A stretch of 64,000 nt of DNA from contig JAFWFS010000013.1 in assembly GCA_017515475.1 (NCBI GenBank), forward strand, positions 116,891-180,890, given 5' to 3'. This DNA comes from Erysipelotrichaceae bacterium (lineage in GTDB: Bacteria > Bacillota_I > Bacilli_A > Erysipelotrichales > Erysipelotrichaceae). The translations under genes and the position numbers were made by a program. Of the stretch, positions 26,920 to 34,700 are shown one piece after another (positions within the stretch are counted from its first letter, which is position 1; each line of letters starts with the position of its first letter). Under the pieces are notes generated by a model. It did no database searches. It saw only the letters and a program-made list of their open reading frames with translations, and was not told the DNA's origin.

Positions 26920-28035
26920 ATGGAAAAAACAATGCTGGACTATATCAGGGAAACGCCTGAAACGCTTCTGCATATCATAGACAAGCGGAAAGAGTATGTA
27001 AAAGAACTGCTGGAATTCTACCGGCAGAATCACTGCGAAGGAATCTGCCTGATCGCATCAGGATCATCCTACAACGGCTGTCTTTGCGCAAAGCCGTTCA
27101 TGGAAGAAGTGCTTCATGCCAGGATCACTCTGCTTACGCCTTTTACTTTTGTGCACCACGAATTCAAAACAATAAAAAACGAGATGGCGATTGCCTTGTC
27201 TCAGTCGGGCTGCTCCACCAATACGCTGGAAGCTTTAAGAGTACTGAAAGAGAACGGGCACAGATGTGTATGCCTTACGGGAAGAGACGACTGTGATGCC
27301 AGAAATATCGCCGATCTTACCGTCAACTGGCAGGCAGGAGAGGAGAAAGTCGGCTTCGTGACCAAAGGTGTCACATCCCTGGCCTGCTTCCTGATGGTCT
27401 TTGCCTTAGAGTTAAGCAAAGAACTTCAGCTGATCGGGGAAGAACGGTATGCGTATTATCTGAATGAACTGTATAAGACGGTAAAGATTCATCCGGAAAT
27501 GCAGAAGAAAACGGAAGAGATCTTCAATCTCAACAAAGCCGATTTCCTGGGAAGAAACAGGGTCGTTCTTCTCTCAAGCGGACCGAATTTCGGAACCGCC
27601 AGCGAAGGAGCGCTGAAGATTGCGGAAACCTCATGCATTACAGCCATCCCCTATGAGGCGGAAGAATTTCTGCATGGTCCATTGTATCCGTCTACACCGG
27701 ATGACATGATCATTGTCATAGATAACGAAAACCATTCCGGTTCTGAAAGGATCCTGAAGATCGCCGATGCCTTAAGAGATGTCACTGAGAAAGTCTATGT
27801 TCTATCGGAACATTCTCCACTGGATGAGACGCACACTTTCAATACCGGCATGTCTGCGGATGGCTTGGTCTCTCCGCTGTACAGACTGGCCTGTATGCAG
27901 GTTCTGGCTTATCTGATGACAGAAAACACAAACCGCTACGAACCCCACGAAAACATCAAGAAATTCAAGAAAGCCAACAAGGTCGCCAGCAAGTCCCGGG
28001 ATAATCTCTATCTTGACCTGCAGAAAATAAAATGA
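26920..28035 (+). CDS. SIS-domain protein, GlmS/AgaS/FrlB-like sugar isomerase or deglycase
   Basis: 371 residues with two SIS sugar-phosphate-binding domains. ICLIASGSSYNGCLCAKPFME (shortened, about 42) and ALSQSGCSTNTLEAL (about 90) are the first SIS site, VLLSSGPNFGTASEGALKI and AEEFLHGP (about 245) the second. Family members interconvert or deglycate amino-sugar phosphates; no glutaminase domain is present, so it is not GlmS itself. An in-frame GTG at 26875 exists, but GGGAGG fits the ATG at 26920. The aligned substrate is unknown. Confidence 0.82.
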   Translation: MEKTMLDYIRETPETLLHIIDKRKEYVKELLEFYRQNHCEGICLIASGSSYNGCLCAKPFMEEVLHARITLLTPFTFVHHEFKTIKNEMAIALSQSGCSTNTLEALRVLKENGHRCVCLTGRDDCDARNIADLTVNWQAGEEKVGFVTKGVTSLACFLMVFALELSKELQLIGEERYAYYLNELYKTVKIHPEMQKKTEEIFNLNKADFLGRNRVVLLSSGPNFGTASEGALKIAETSCITAIPYEAEEFLHGPLYPSTPDDMIIVIDNENHSGSERILKIADALRDVTEKVYVLSEHSPLDETHTFNTGMSADGLVSPLYRLACMQVLAYLMTENTNRYEPHENIKKFKKANKVASKSRDNLYLDLQKIK

Positions 28036-28053
28036 GTGATATCACTCATTTTT
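28029..28053 (+). terminator. Bidirectional terminator
   Basis: Contiguous palindrome AAAATGAGTGAT / ATCACTCATTTT spanning both stop codons of converging genes, then TTT. Confidence 0.7.
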
Positions 28054-28779
28054 ACATTGGTAGAGTCTTTTCAGAGCTTCTTTTTTTGTTTCAGGCAATG
28101 CATGCCCCAGACAGTGATAATCATAGTCAAGCGATTCAAAGAAAGCGATCATGTCTTTCAGCCTGTCCTGGTCATAGACTGTTCCATGATAGAAGTCTTC
28201 ACAATCCGCATCCTGCAGGATCAAAGTCCGTTCCGAAGGCAGATAAACAAACAGAGAATCGCGGGAATGCGTAGAATCCCTCGGTATCAGGTCTACGGCA
28301 ATACCTCCCAGATCAAGGGAAACAGGCTCAGAGACAATTCTGTCTGTCGCAGTTACCGTTATCTCTTTCAGGTCGGGATACTCCATCCGTATATGTTCAT
28401 TGCAGAACGGAATATCCTCTCCTGTCTCTTCTCTTCTTAACATGGCTTCTTCGTTCCATTGCCATTTCATGACTTCTTTCAGTTTATCCTGCGTGAGTTT
28501 CGTAGAATAAGAAAGGCCATGGATCGCATGTAGACCAAAGGTATGATCCCAGTGCCAGTGTGATATAAAGGTACAGTCCGGAAGAGGGAACCCCGACTCC
28601 TTTAATGCCCGGTAAAACTTCTCTACATGTGCCTTTGAATTTCCTGCATCCACTGCAACGGAATATCGATCTCCTTTGACATAATAAAGATTCGGTCTGT
28701 CTGTTTTCTCCTCATAAGGAAGCACATACAGCCTGTCGCTCATACGGATCAGTCCGCTTTCCAGCATTTCCATTTTCAT
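28042..28779 (-). CDS. MBL-fold metallo-hydrolase
   Basis: 245 residues with the metallo-beta-lactamase-fold zinc motif SHWHWDHTFG (about 72-81), VAVDAGNS before it, and later His in GHALPE (about 229). Two in-frame ATGs, 6 nt apart, follow CAGGAGT; the second at 28773 has the better spacing. Substrate unknown; the nearest named families are glyoxalase II-like and other MBL hydrolases. Confidence 0.8.
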   Translation of the reverse strand: MKMEMLESGLIRMSDRLYVLPYEEKTDRPNLYYVKGDRYSVAVDAGNSKAHVEKFYRALKESGFPLPDCTFISHWHWDHTFGLHAIHGLSYSTKLTQDKLKEVMKWQWNEEAMLRREETGEDIPFCNEHIRMEYPDLKEITVTATDRIVSEPVSLDLGGIAVDLIPRDSTHSRDSLFVYLPSERTLILQDADCEDFYHGTVYDQDRLKDMIAFFESLDYDYHCLGHALPETKKEALKRLYQCKNE

Positions 28780-28802
28780 ACTCCTGTTTCTCTTTTACAC
28801 TA

Positions 28803-28831
28803 TTGCATAAAGCTCGTTTTTATGTTATTAT
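28803..28831 (+). promoter_or_regulatory. Promoter of the tRNA cluster
   Basis: TTGCAT (28803-28808), 17-bp spacer, then TATTAT (28826-28831) with an extended TG one base upstream. Confidence 0.65.
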
Positions 28832-28836
28832 TTTTA

Positions 28837-28860
28837 AGCGTTCACAATGATATGAACGCT
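28837..28860 (+). repeat. Inverted repeat at the tRNA transcript start
   Basis: AGCGTTCA and TGAACGCT separated by eight bases, beginning at about +1. It could be an operator or a 5' hairpin of the precursor. Confidence 0.5.
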
Positions 28861-28872
28861 AATGTAGCCTGT

Positions 28873-28957
28873 GGAGAGGTAGCGAAGTGGCTAAACGCGG
28901 CTGACTGTAAATCAGCTCTCTACGAGTTCGACAGTTCGAATCTGCCCCTCTCCACCA
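28873..28957 (+). tRNA. trnY: tRNA-Tyr (GTA anticodon)
   Basis: 85 nt with long variable arm; acceptor GGAGAGG / CCTCTCC, anticodon loop CTGTAAA, encoded CCA. Confidence 0.96.
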
Positions 28958-28960
28958 CTT

Positions 28961-29036
28961 TGGGATGTAGCCAAGTGGTAAGGCAACAGACTTTGACTCT
29001 GTCATCTCGCTGGTTCGATCCCAGCCATCCCAGCCA
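28961..29036 (+). tRNA. trnQ: tRNA-Gln (TTG anticodon)
   Basis: Acceptor TGGGATG / CATCCCA, anticodon loop CTTTGAC, T-loop GGTTCGATCC, encoded CCA. Confidence 0.96.
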
Positions 29037-29043
29037 AAATCAT

Positions 29044-29119
29044 GACTCGGTAGCTCAGGCGGTAGAGCATCTGACTTTTAATCAGAGGGTCCCGGGTTCG
29101 ATTCCCGGTCGAGTCACCA
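29044..29119 (+). tRNA. trnK: tRNA-Lys (TTT anticodon)
   Basis: Acceptor GACTCGG / TCGAGTC (one G-T pair), anticodon loop CTTTTAA, encoded CCA. Confidence 0.96.
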
Positions 29120-29125
29120 CTGAAT

Positions 29126-29199
29126 GCAGGTGTAGTTCAATGGTAGAACTTCAGCCCTCCAAGCTGAATACGTGGGTTCGATTCCCATCACCTGCTCCA
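29126..29199 (+). tRNA. trnG: tRNA-Gly (TCC anticodon)
   Basis: Acceptor GCAGGTG / CACCTGC, anticodon loop CCTCCAA, discriminator T, encoded CCA. Confidence 0.96.
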
Positions 29200-29215
29200 T
29201 CGCAAACATAGATCC

Positions 29216-29237
29216 CCGCTGTTGAAGCGGTTTTTTT
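29216..29237 (+). terminator. Terminator of the tRNA cluster
   Basis: Stem CCGCT / AGCGG with five-base loop, then seven Ts. Confidence 0.8.
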
Positions 29238-29242
29238 ATTGT

Positions 29243-29521
29243 TCAGCTGTCAAAGACGGTCATCGAATCGATCTCATCTTCAAATCTTTCTTTCCAGTCT
29301 TCATAAACTTTTGATCCTTCAAATACAGGCAAAGACGCTTTCTTCATACGGATGCGGATCATCATGTCATATCTGTCTTTGAGGTGATACGAAGAAAGAA
29401 AGACATCGACCTTCTTGATCCCTTCGATACGCAAAGCCTCCTGCAATACCGCAGTCATCTCTTCCCGCATCTGCTTTGCCTTTGTGCCGTCTTTCAGCCG
29501 GATGATCATATAATGTTCCAT
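29243..29521 (-). CDS. Small protein, Dabb-like (stress-responsive A/B barrel)
   Basis: 92 residues. The pattern of an N-terminal beta strand (HYMIIRLKDGTK), a helix, a second strand, then YDMMIRIRMKKASLPVF and a C-terminal helix ending near a final strand resembles the dimeric alpha/beta-barrel (Dabb) fold. This is a shape-level guess; no catalytic motif is seen. It sits between the tRNA cluster and the lysozyme gene and has a plain leader of about 35 nt. Confidence 0.5.
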   Translation of the reverse strand: MEHYMIIRLKDGTKAKQMREEMTAVLQEALRIEGIKKVDVFLSSYHLKDRYDMMIRIRMKKASLPVFEGSKVYEDWKERFEDEIDSMTVFDS

Positions 29522-29561
29522 GTTTCTGCCCCTATTTGAACCTAAACTTCCCGTTTCCTAT

Positions 29562-29569
29562 ACTATAAT
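29562..29569. promoter_or_regulatory. Overlapping divergent -10 boxes (Dabb-like gene and GH25 gene)
   Basis: Minus TATAGT at 29562-29567 and plus TATAAT at 29564-29569 share most bases. The plus box lies 8 nt before the lysozyme ATG with no ribosome site. Confidence 0.45.
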
Positions 29570-29577
29570 AATCTCAT

Positions 29578-30408
29578 ATGAAGAAAAACAAGATCCGCAG
29601 GCTTGAGATGCTCGTCGCTGCCCTGTTTATCGTTTTTGCCCTGCTGATAATGATCGGCAGACTGTTTCGAAAGGAAGAACCGATCGAAGAAAACACGGAA
29701 GAAGTGAGCGAACCGACGATCGATTATTCCAAGATCGACGTCATCTCCGGCAAGTACTATTACGAAGATGAAAACTTCTCCAGCAGTTTCGGCATCGATA
29801 TCTCGGAATTTCAGGATGAGATCGACTGGAAGAAAGTAAAGGAAGACGGTGTGGAATTCGTCTATCTGCGCATCGGCAGACGCGGTGCCACGACCGGTCT
29901 GATCTATGAAGACAGCAAGTTTGCCGTCAATTATGAAGGCGCGAAAGAAAACGGACTGAAACTGGGTGTTTATTTCTTCTCGCAGGCAAAAGACGAAAAG
30001 GAAGCTCTGGAAGAAGCCGCCTGGGTCAGGGAACACCTCAAAGGAAAGGAAGTGGACCTGCCGGTCGTCTACGATTGCGAGGAAGTCATACTGGAAGACG
30101 AACCGAGCCGTCTGGAAGGTGTGGAAAAGGAACAGCTTACCGCCAACACCATCGCCTTTCTGGAAGATATGAAAAAAAGCGGGTATGACGTCATGGTCTA
30201 TACCTACTTATACTGGGCGGATACCTTTTATGATATGGAACAGATCGCAAGATACCCGATCTGGTTTGCGCAATACGATACGGAAGCTCCGAAACTGGAA
30301 TGGCCGGTAAGCATCTGGCAATACTCCAATCAGGGAACGATCAACGGGATCAAGGAACCTACCGATCTCAACATCATGTTCATACGAAAGAATGATCGAT
30401 CTGAATGA
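29578..30408 (+). CDS. GH25 lysozyme with N-terminal membrane anchor
   Basis: Cell-wall muramidase of 276 residues. Residues about 11-26 form an uncleaved-looking signal anchor after a basic start (MKKNKIRRL). The GH25 domain starts with FGIDISEFQDEIDW (about 75-88) and contains FVYLRIGRRG and the catalytic LPVVYDCEEV (about 161-170); SIWQYSNQGTINGI closes it. Anchoring suggests local wall remodelling. Its last 29 bp overlap the end of the converging CDF gene. Predicted leaderless mRNA. Confidence 0.9.
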   Translation: MKKNKIRRLEMLVAALFIVFALLIMIGRLFRKEEPIEENTEEVSEPTIDYSKIDVISGKYYYEDENFSSSFGIDISEFQDEIDWKKVKEDGVEFVYLRIGRRGATTGLIYEDSKFAVNYEGAKENGLKLGVYFFSQAKDEKEALEEAAWVREHLKGKEVDLPVVYDCEEVILEDEPSRLEGVEKEQLTANTIAFLEDMKKSGYDVMVYTYLYWADTFYDMEQIARYPIWFAQYDTEAPKLEWPVSIWQYSNQGTINGIKEPTDLNIMFIRKNDRSE

Positions 30409-31546
30409 CACAGCGATAGGAACTGTCGATCTCCGATACTTTATCGGAGATCTCTTTTTTTAAGAGCTCATGGCTGATCCTGTCATCGGAAGGAAGCAGG
30501 ACATCGAAGACCAGGTTGCAGTGGCTCGGCCCTTTGACGACACGGAAATCATGGATATTGTAGTCCTTGTTTATCGATGTGACGATCTGTTTTACGATCT
30601 GCTTCAAAGAAGCGGTCTCTTCATCCTTCGTATCGACCGGATCCATGTGGATCGTCGTCAGAATCTTGTATCGGTTCAATATCTCAAGTTCGATGTTGTC
30701 GATCAGATCATGTGTCTCCATGATCGGTCTTGAGGCATCGACCTCGGCATGTAAGGACATGAAACGGTGGCTTGGCCCGTAGTCATGCAGGATCAGATCA
30801 TGGATCCCCAGGATCCCCTCATGAGCGCAGATATCCTTTTCGATCGCCTTGATCTCTTCTTTGTCCGGCGCCTTGCCTAAGATCGTATCGAGAACATTGC
30901 GGAAGATCTCGATGCCGGCCTTTACGACAAGAAGTGATACGACAAGGCCGACATAGGCATCGATATTGACATCCGTGAGACGGTAGATGATCAAAGAAAA
31001 GACGGTCGAAAGCGTCATGAAAGAATCGTTGAAGGAATCGGCAGCCGCCGCTTTCAGAGTTTCCGAAGAGATCCTTTCTCCCGCCTTCCTGTTGATATAC
31101 GCCATGAACAGTTTCAGACCCACCGAACACAATAAGACGAAGATGCCGATATAGGAGAAGCTGATCGCCTGCGGCTTGAGGATCTTTTCAACGGATTCTC
31201 TGACGGAACTGAAACCGGCCAGCAGGATCAGGAAAGAGACGATCATGCCGGAAACATATTCCATCCGGCCGTGACCGTACGGATGGTCGGAATCCGGATG
31301 TTTTCCGGACAGCGCAAAGCCGAAATAGGAAGCCAGGTTGGAACCGACATCCGAAAGGTTGTTCAAGGCATCGGCGCGGATGGAAACCGAGTTGCTTAAA
31401 AAGGAGACGATGAGCTTGAAGATCACCATCAGGATATTGCAGAAGATGGAGAACACGGAAAAGAAAGTGCCGTATCTTTCCCGCACTTTTTCATCTTCGA
31501 TGTTTTCATGGTCTTTGATGAAGGCCTTGCAAAGCAGTTCAAACAT
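30380..31546 (-). CDS. Cation diffusion facilitator, predicted Mn2+ type
   Basis: Divalent-metal/proton antiporter of 388 residues with six membrane helices and a C-terminal cytoplasmic domain (about 215-388). The transport site is NNLSD in helix 2 (DALNNLSD, about 59-66) and DSFND in helix 5 (about 169). An Asn-Asp / Asp-Asp set is what manganese exporters such as MntE have; zinc types have His in this site. The Mn assignment is therefore inference. An in-frame ATG further upstream was rejected because TATAAT lies 7 nt before the ATG at 31546. Confidence 0.85.
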   Translation of the reverse strand: MFELLCKAFIKDHENIEDEKVRERYGTFFSVFSIFCNILMVIFKLIVSFLSNSVSIRADALNNLSDVGSNLASYFGFALSGKHPDSDHPYGHGRMEYVSGMIVSFLILLAGFSSVRESVEKILKPQAISFSYIGIFVLLCSVGLKLFMAYINRKAGERISSETLKAAAADSFNDSFMTLSTVFSLIIYRLTDVNIDAYVGLVVSLLVVKAGIEIFRNVLDTILGKAPDKEEIKAIEKDICAHEGILGIHDLILHDYGPSHRFMSLHAEVDASRPIMETHDLIDNIELEILNRYKILTTIHMDPVDTKDEETASLKQIVKQIVTSINKDYNIHDFRVVKGPSHCNLVFDVLLPSDDRISHELLKKEISDKVSEIDSSYRCVIQIDHSFV

Positions 31547-31553
31547 TATCTCT

Positions 31554-31578
31554 ATTATAATTCCAAAGATCATATAAT
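31554..31578. promoter_or_regulatory. Divergent leaderless promoter pair (CDF gene / methyltransferase gene)
   Basis: Minus TATAAT at 31554-31559 is 7 nt before the CDF ATG; plus TATAAT at 31573-31578 is 6 nt before the methyltransferase ATG. The start codons are 38 bp apart and neither has a ribosome site. Confidence 0.6.
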
Positions 31579-31584
31579 GGATAC

Positions 31585-32352
31585 ATGGACGAATTAAAAA
31601 CAAAGCTGACCGCCTTCTACAACAAGTTCAACGAAGACAAACGCCTGGAGACGAGACATGGCCAGGTGGAATTTCTGACTTCGATGAAATACATTCATGA
31701 ATACCTGAGACCGGGTGATAAGATCGTCGATATCGGCGCCGGACCCGGCAAGTATTCCCTGGCGCTGAAGAAAGAAGGCTATGATGTCACAGCCGTCGAG
31801 CTCACCAGACCCAACATCGGCAAGCTGCGTTCCAAAGATAAGGAATTGAAGATCGTAGAAGCCAATGCGGTCGATCTTTCGATGTTTGAAGATGACACCT
31901 TCGATGTTGCCATCCTTTTCGGCCCGATGTATCACATCTACGATCCCGCCGACCGTATCCGGGCGCTTAAAGAAGCCAAGCGCATCTGCAAAAGAGAGAT
32001 CTTCGTCACCTATATCATGAACGAATACGCGATCATCGAATATGCCTTCAAAGACAACAATTATCTGTCCGTCAAAGACAGGATCGATGAAGATTTCAAG
32101 ATCAAAGATCCCGATGCCCTATTCGTCCATTCCCGCATCGAAGAGATCGATGAACTCAACAAAGTCTGCGGTCTGAAGCTGATCCGCCGTTTTGCCTCGG
32201 ATGGTCCGACCGATTACATGCGAAGTTACATCAATGCGATGGATGACGAGACATTCCAAGCGTACCTTGCTTTTCATCAGAAGACCTGCGAAAGAAAAGA
32301 ACTGCTCGGGGCAAGTTCTCACATCGTAGATATCCTCATAAAAGAAGACTGA
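31585..32352 (+). CDS. Class I SAM-dependent methyltransferase
   Basis: 255 residues; motif I is KIVDIGAGPGKYSLAL (about 44-59), followed by VTAVELTRPNIGKL and DVAILFGPMYHIYD. The last of these is typical of small-molecule methyltransferases of the UbiE/type-11 group. Substrate unknown. It ends at a clear terminator. Confidence 0.82.
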   Translation: MDELKTKLTAFYNKFNEDKRLETRHGQVEFLTSMKYIHEYLRPGDKIVDIGAGPGKYSLALKKEGYDVTAVELTRPNIGKLRSKDKELKIVEANAVDLSMFEDDTFDVAILFGPMYHIYDPADRIRALKEAKRICKREIFVTYIMNEYAIIEYAFKDNNYLSVKDRIDEDFKIKDPDALFVHSRIEEIDELNKVCGLKLIRRFASDGPTDYMRSYINAMDDETFQAYLAFHQKTCERKELLGASSHIVDILIKED

Positions 32353-32379
32353 CACGGTTACAAAAACCGTGTTTTTGTT
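32352..32379 (+). terminator. Terminator of the methyltransferase gene
   Basis: Stem ACACGGTT / AACCGTGT, short loop, then TTTTTG. Confidence 0.8.
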
Positions 32380-32431
32380 TGATTATTTTCATTTTCTGAT
32401 CAAAAACTTTCAGAAATTTTTTTCTTATGCA

Positions 32432-32437
32432 TATAAT
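32432..32437 (+). promoter_or_regulatory. Candidate -10 box of FGGY kinase gene
   Basis: TATAAT, giving a leader of about 70 nt that contains a cre-like site and AAAGGGG ribosome site. Confidence 0.45.
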
Positions 32438-32483
32438 TGAGTATCAGGCATCCGTTTTCGGACCTCATCTTGTAAGCTCAGAT

Positions 32484-32502
32484 CATCAAAAAACGTTTTC
32501 GA
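32484..32502 (+). promoter_or_regulatory. cre-like site in the FGGY kinase leader
   Basis: AAAAACGTTTTCG around a central CG resembles the CcpA/LacI-family operator core (TGAAAACGTTTTCA type). It lies in the transcribed leader, where it could act as a roadblock. Confidence 0.4.
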
Positions 32503-32512
32503 AAGGGGCAGC

Positions 32513-34033
32513 ATGGAAAACTATCTTTTAGGTTTAAATAATGGCAAAAACGAAGTGCGCTGCGCTCTTTTCACTACGGAAGGAAGGATGATGGCTTCTG
32601 CGATCCGTACCCTTTCCAAGCAGCAGAATGATGAAAAGACCGCACAAAGGGATTGCGAGGAAGTATGGCTTGCCAACATCGAAGTCCTGAAAGAAGTCCT
32701 TCTTTCTTCCAAGGCCGATCCCGAAAAGATACTCTGCATCGGCATCACCGCCTGCGGCAGCGGGATGGTTTTGGTCGATGAGCAGATGAAGCCCGTATAT
32801 CCGATGATCCTGCCATCCGATCAAAGAGCGAAAGACCTCTGCCTTGAACTTCGGAAAGATATGACGGAGCGAAAGCTCTACCCTCTGACGAGGTCAGAAC
32901 TTCGCCCATCCCAGCCTTCGATGCTGCTGAAGTGGTTTTCCATCCATGATCCGAAAATCATAGATAAGACCAGATGGGTCCTTTCGATCAAAGACTACAT
33001 CCGCTACAGACTGACGAATGAAGCCTATGGCGAACTGACGGAAGCTTCCGCCAGCGGTCTGCTCAATCTGTCAAGCGGCAGATACGATCCCTACATCTTC
33101 GATACGCTGAAGATCAGCTCCTGTTACGATCGGATGCCCGAGGTCCTTGACAGCATCTCGATCGCCGGACACATCAGTAAGCAGACCGCTTTGCTTACCG
33201 GACTGAAACAGGGGACGCCGGTCACTGCCGGGTATTTCGATGTCGATGCCGAAGCTCTGGCCAGCGGCATTCTGTCCGATGAGGAACTGTGCATGATCGC
33301 CGATACCTGGTCGATCAATGAATTCCTGGTCGGATCGGTCTCGGACAATTATGACAGGATGACCAATTCCGCAACACTGAGCTATATCAAAGGCCTCTAC
33401 CTCATGGAAAGCCCGGAAATGCCCGATATCAGTACGCTGGATCTGTGCATCCGCAAGATCGTTGCATCCTATGCGCCGGAGATCGATTGTGAAGATCTGA
33501 ATAAAAAATGCGACACACTGGTCGCCCGCAGGGATCCTCTTAGATCTTCCGCCATCTTCATCCCCTATTCCCATACGGCAAAAGGAAACGATGAAGCACA
33601 AGGTGTCTTTCTCAATCTCAGCGAAGAAGATGACTATGTCTCTTTGCTGAGAGCACTTTATGAAGGGGTCGTCTTCTCGACCATCCATCATATACGGAAT
33701 CTCAAGCGTCCTACCTACACCTATACGGCCGCAAAGCTTTCCGGAAGTGTCGCCGATTCCTCGATCTGGCTGCAGATCCTTGCCGATACTCTGGAACTTC
33801 CGATACAGACCATCAAAGGCAACTACATCGGCTCCAAAGGTGCGGCGATCGGTGCCGGCATCGCCTGCGGTGTCTTCAAAGATCTGAAAGAGGGCATCGA
33901 TAGAATGGTACGCACCGGAAAGACCTACATACCGCGAAGCCGCTATGTACCGATCTATCGGAAAAAGTACGAGGCGTATGAATCGGCTTTGCTGAACCTG
34001 CTGACAGAAAAACAGGATATGTTAGTGATTTAA
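32513..34033 (+). CDS. FGGY-family carbohydrate kinase-like protein with altered phosphate motif
   Basis: 506 residues with the two-domain FGGY fold, nearest to L-xylulokinase-type members. VTAGYFDVDAEALASGI (about 237) keeps the catalytic-base Asp region, and IWLQILADTLELPIQ (about 422) plus GSKGAAIGAGIA match the C-terminal domain. The usual N-terminal phosphate-binding motif (DxGTT or DNGGT) reads LGLNNGKNEVR: the invariant Asp is Asn and Gly-Thr-Thr is lost. It may be inactive or use another substrate. It stands alone with its own promoter and cre-like site. Confidence 0.72.
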   Translation: MENYLLGLNNGKNEVRCALFTTEGRMMASAIRTLSKQQNDEKTAQRDCEEVWLANIEVLKEVLLSSKADPEKILCIGITACGSGMVLVDEQMKPVYPMILPSDQRAKDLCLELRKDMTERKLYPLTRSELRPSQPSMLLKWFSIHDPKIIDKTRWVLSIKDYIRYRLTNEAYGELTEASASGLLNLSSGRYDPYIFDTLKISSCYDRMPEVLDSISIAGHISKQTALLTGLKQGTPVTAGYFDVDAEALASGILSDEELCMIADTWSINEFLVGSVSDNYDRMTNSATLSYIKGLYLMESPEMPDISTLDLCIRKIVASYAPEIDCEDLNKKCDTLVARRDPLRSSAIFIPYSHTAKGNDEAQGVFLNLSEEDDYVSLLRALYEGVVFSTIHHIRNLKRPTYTYTAAKLSGSVADSSIWLQILADTLELPIQTIKGNYIGSKGAAIGAGIACGVFKDLKEGIDRMVRTGKTYIPRSRYVPIYRKKYEAYESALLNLLTEKQDMLVI

Positions 34034-34034
34034 A

Positions 34035-34065
34035 AAAGAAGAAGCTAATCCTCAGCTTCTTCTTT
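34035..34065 (+). terminator. Bidirectional terminator between FGGY gene and khpB
   Basis: Stem AAAGAAGAAGCT / AGCTTCTTCTTT with a seven-base loop between converging genes. Confidence 0.75.
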
Positions 34066-34698
34066 CTTTTCCGGAGAATATTTGATGCACAGATGTCTCT
34101 TGTTTCCTTCACCGATGGAAACGGTAGTGACATTCTTGAAATCCTGCAGATACTGATGGATGACCTTTCTTTCATCGTTAGGCATCGGATCGAGTTCGCA
34201 GTCGATATGGGTCTTGGCAACGTTGATCGCCTCTCTTCTGGCGATGGCCTTGACCTTTTTATATCTGTCTTCTTTGTAATGATTGACATCGACGATCAGG
34301 TTGATGCGCTTTTTGAATGTCGCATTGACTGCCGCCTTGAGGACTGTGGAGATCGCTCTTAAAGTCTGACCGTTCTTACCGATGATGATGGCATTGTTTT
34401 CAGCATCGAGTATGACACGGTAAAGGAGTTCTTCTTCCTTATCCTTATCTTTTTCAACGATGATCTCGATCGCTACGCCCTGATTGAGTTCAGTGAAGTA
34501 AGCGCCGAGATAATCGAAGATGAATTCTTTGACATCTTTGGAAGTGAAAGCTTCGATGGTGATCGACTTGTGCAAGCCGAAGATGCCGCCCTTTTCTTCT
34601 TCCAGAACATTGTAAGTGATATCCTGGACCTGGCATCCCTGATCGGCCGCGATGGAGTTCAGCACTTCGTCGAGTGTTCTTCCGGTATACTGTTTCAT
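34045..34698 (-). CDS. khpB: RNA-binding protein KhpB (Jag/EloR)
   Basis: 217 residues with three parts: Jag-N (about 1-52, TGRTLDEVLNSIA at the start), a KH domain with IIIGKNGQTLRAI (about 110) and a C-terminal R3H domain (ARREAINVAKTHIDCELDPM then KRHLCIKYS). In streptococci KhpB/EloR with KhpA controls cell elongation. Located as usual directly after yidC (2 nt gap). Confidence 0.95.
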   Translation of the reverse strand: MKQYTGRTLDEVLNSIAADQGCQVQDITYNVLEEEKGGIFGLHKSITIEAFTSKDVKEFIFDYLGAYFTELNQGVAIEIIVEKDKDKEEELLYRVILDAENNAIIIGKNGQTLRAISTVLKAAVNATFKKRINLIVDVNHYKEDRYKKVKAIARREAINVAKTHIDCELDPMPNDERKVIHQYLQDFKNVTTVSIGEGNKRHLCIKYSPEKKEEAED

Positions 34699-34700
34699 TC

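Noticed and set aside
28780..28872. T-box or other riboswitch before the tRNA cluster
   Set aside because: No T-box sequence or antiterminator pairing; only a promoter and an inverted repeat.
28822..29211. 129-codon open frame over the tRNA cluster
   Set aside because: It runs through four clear tRNA genes and has no protein features.
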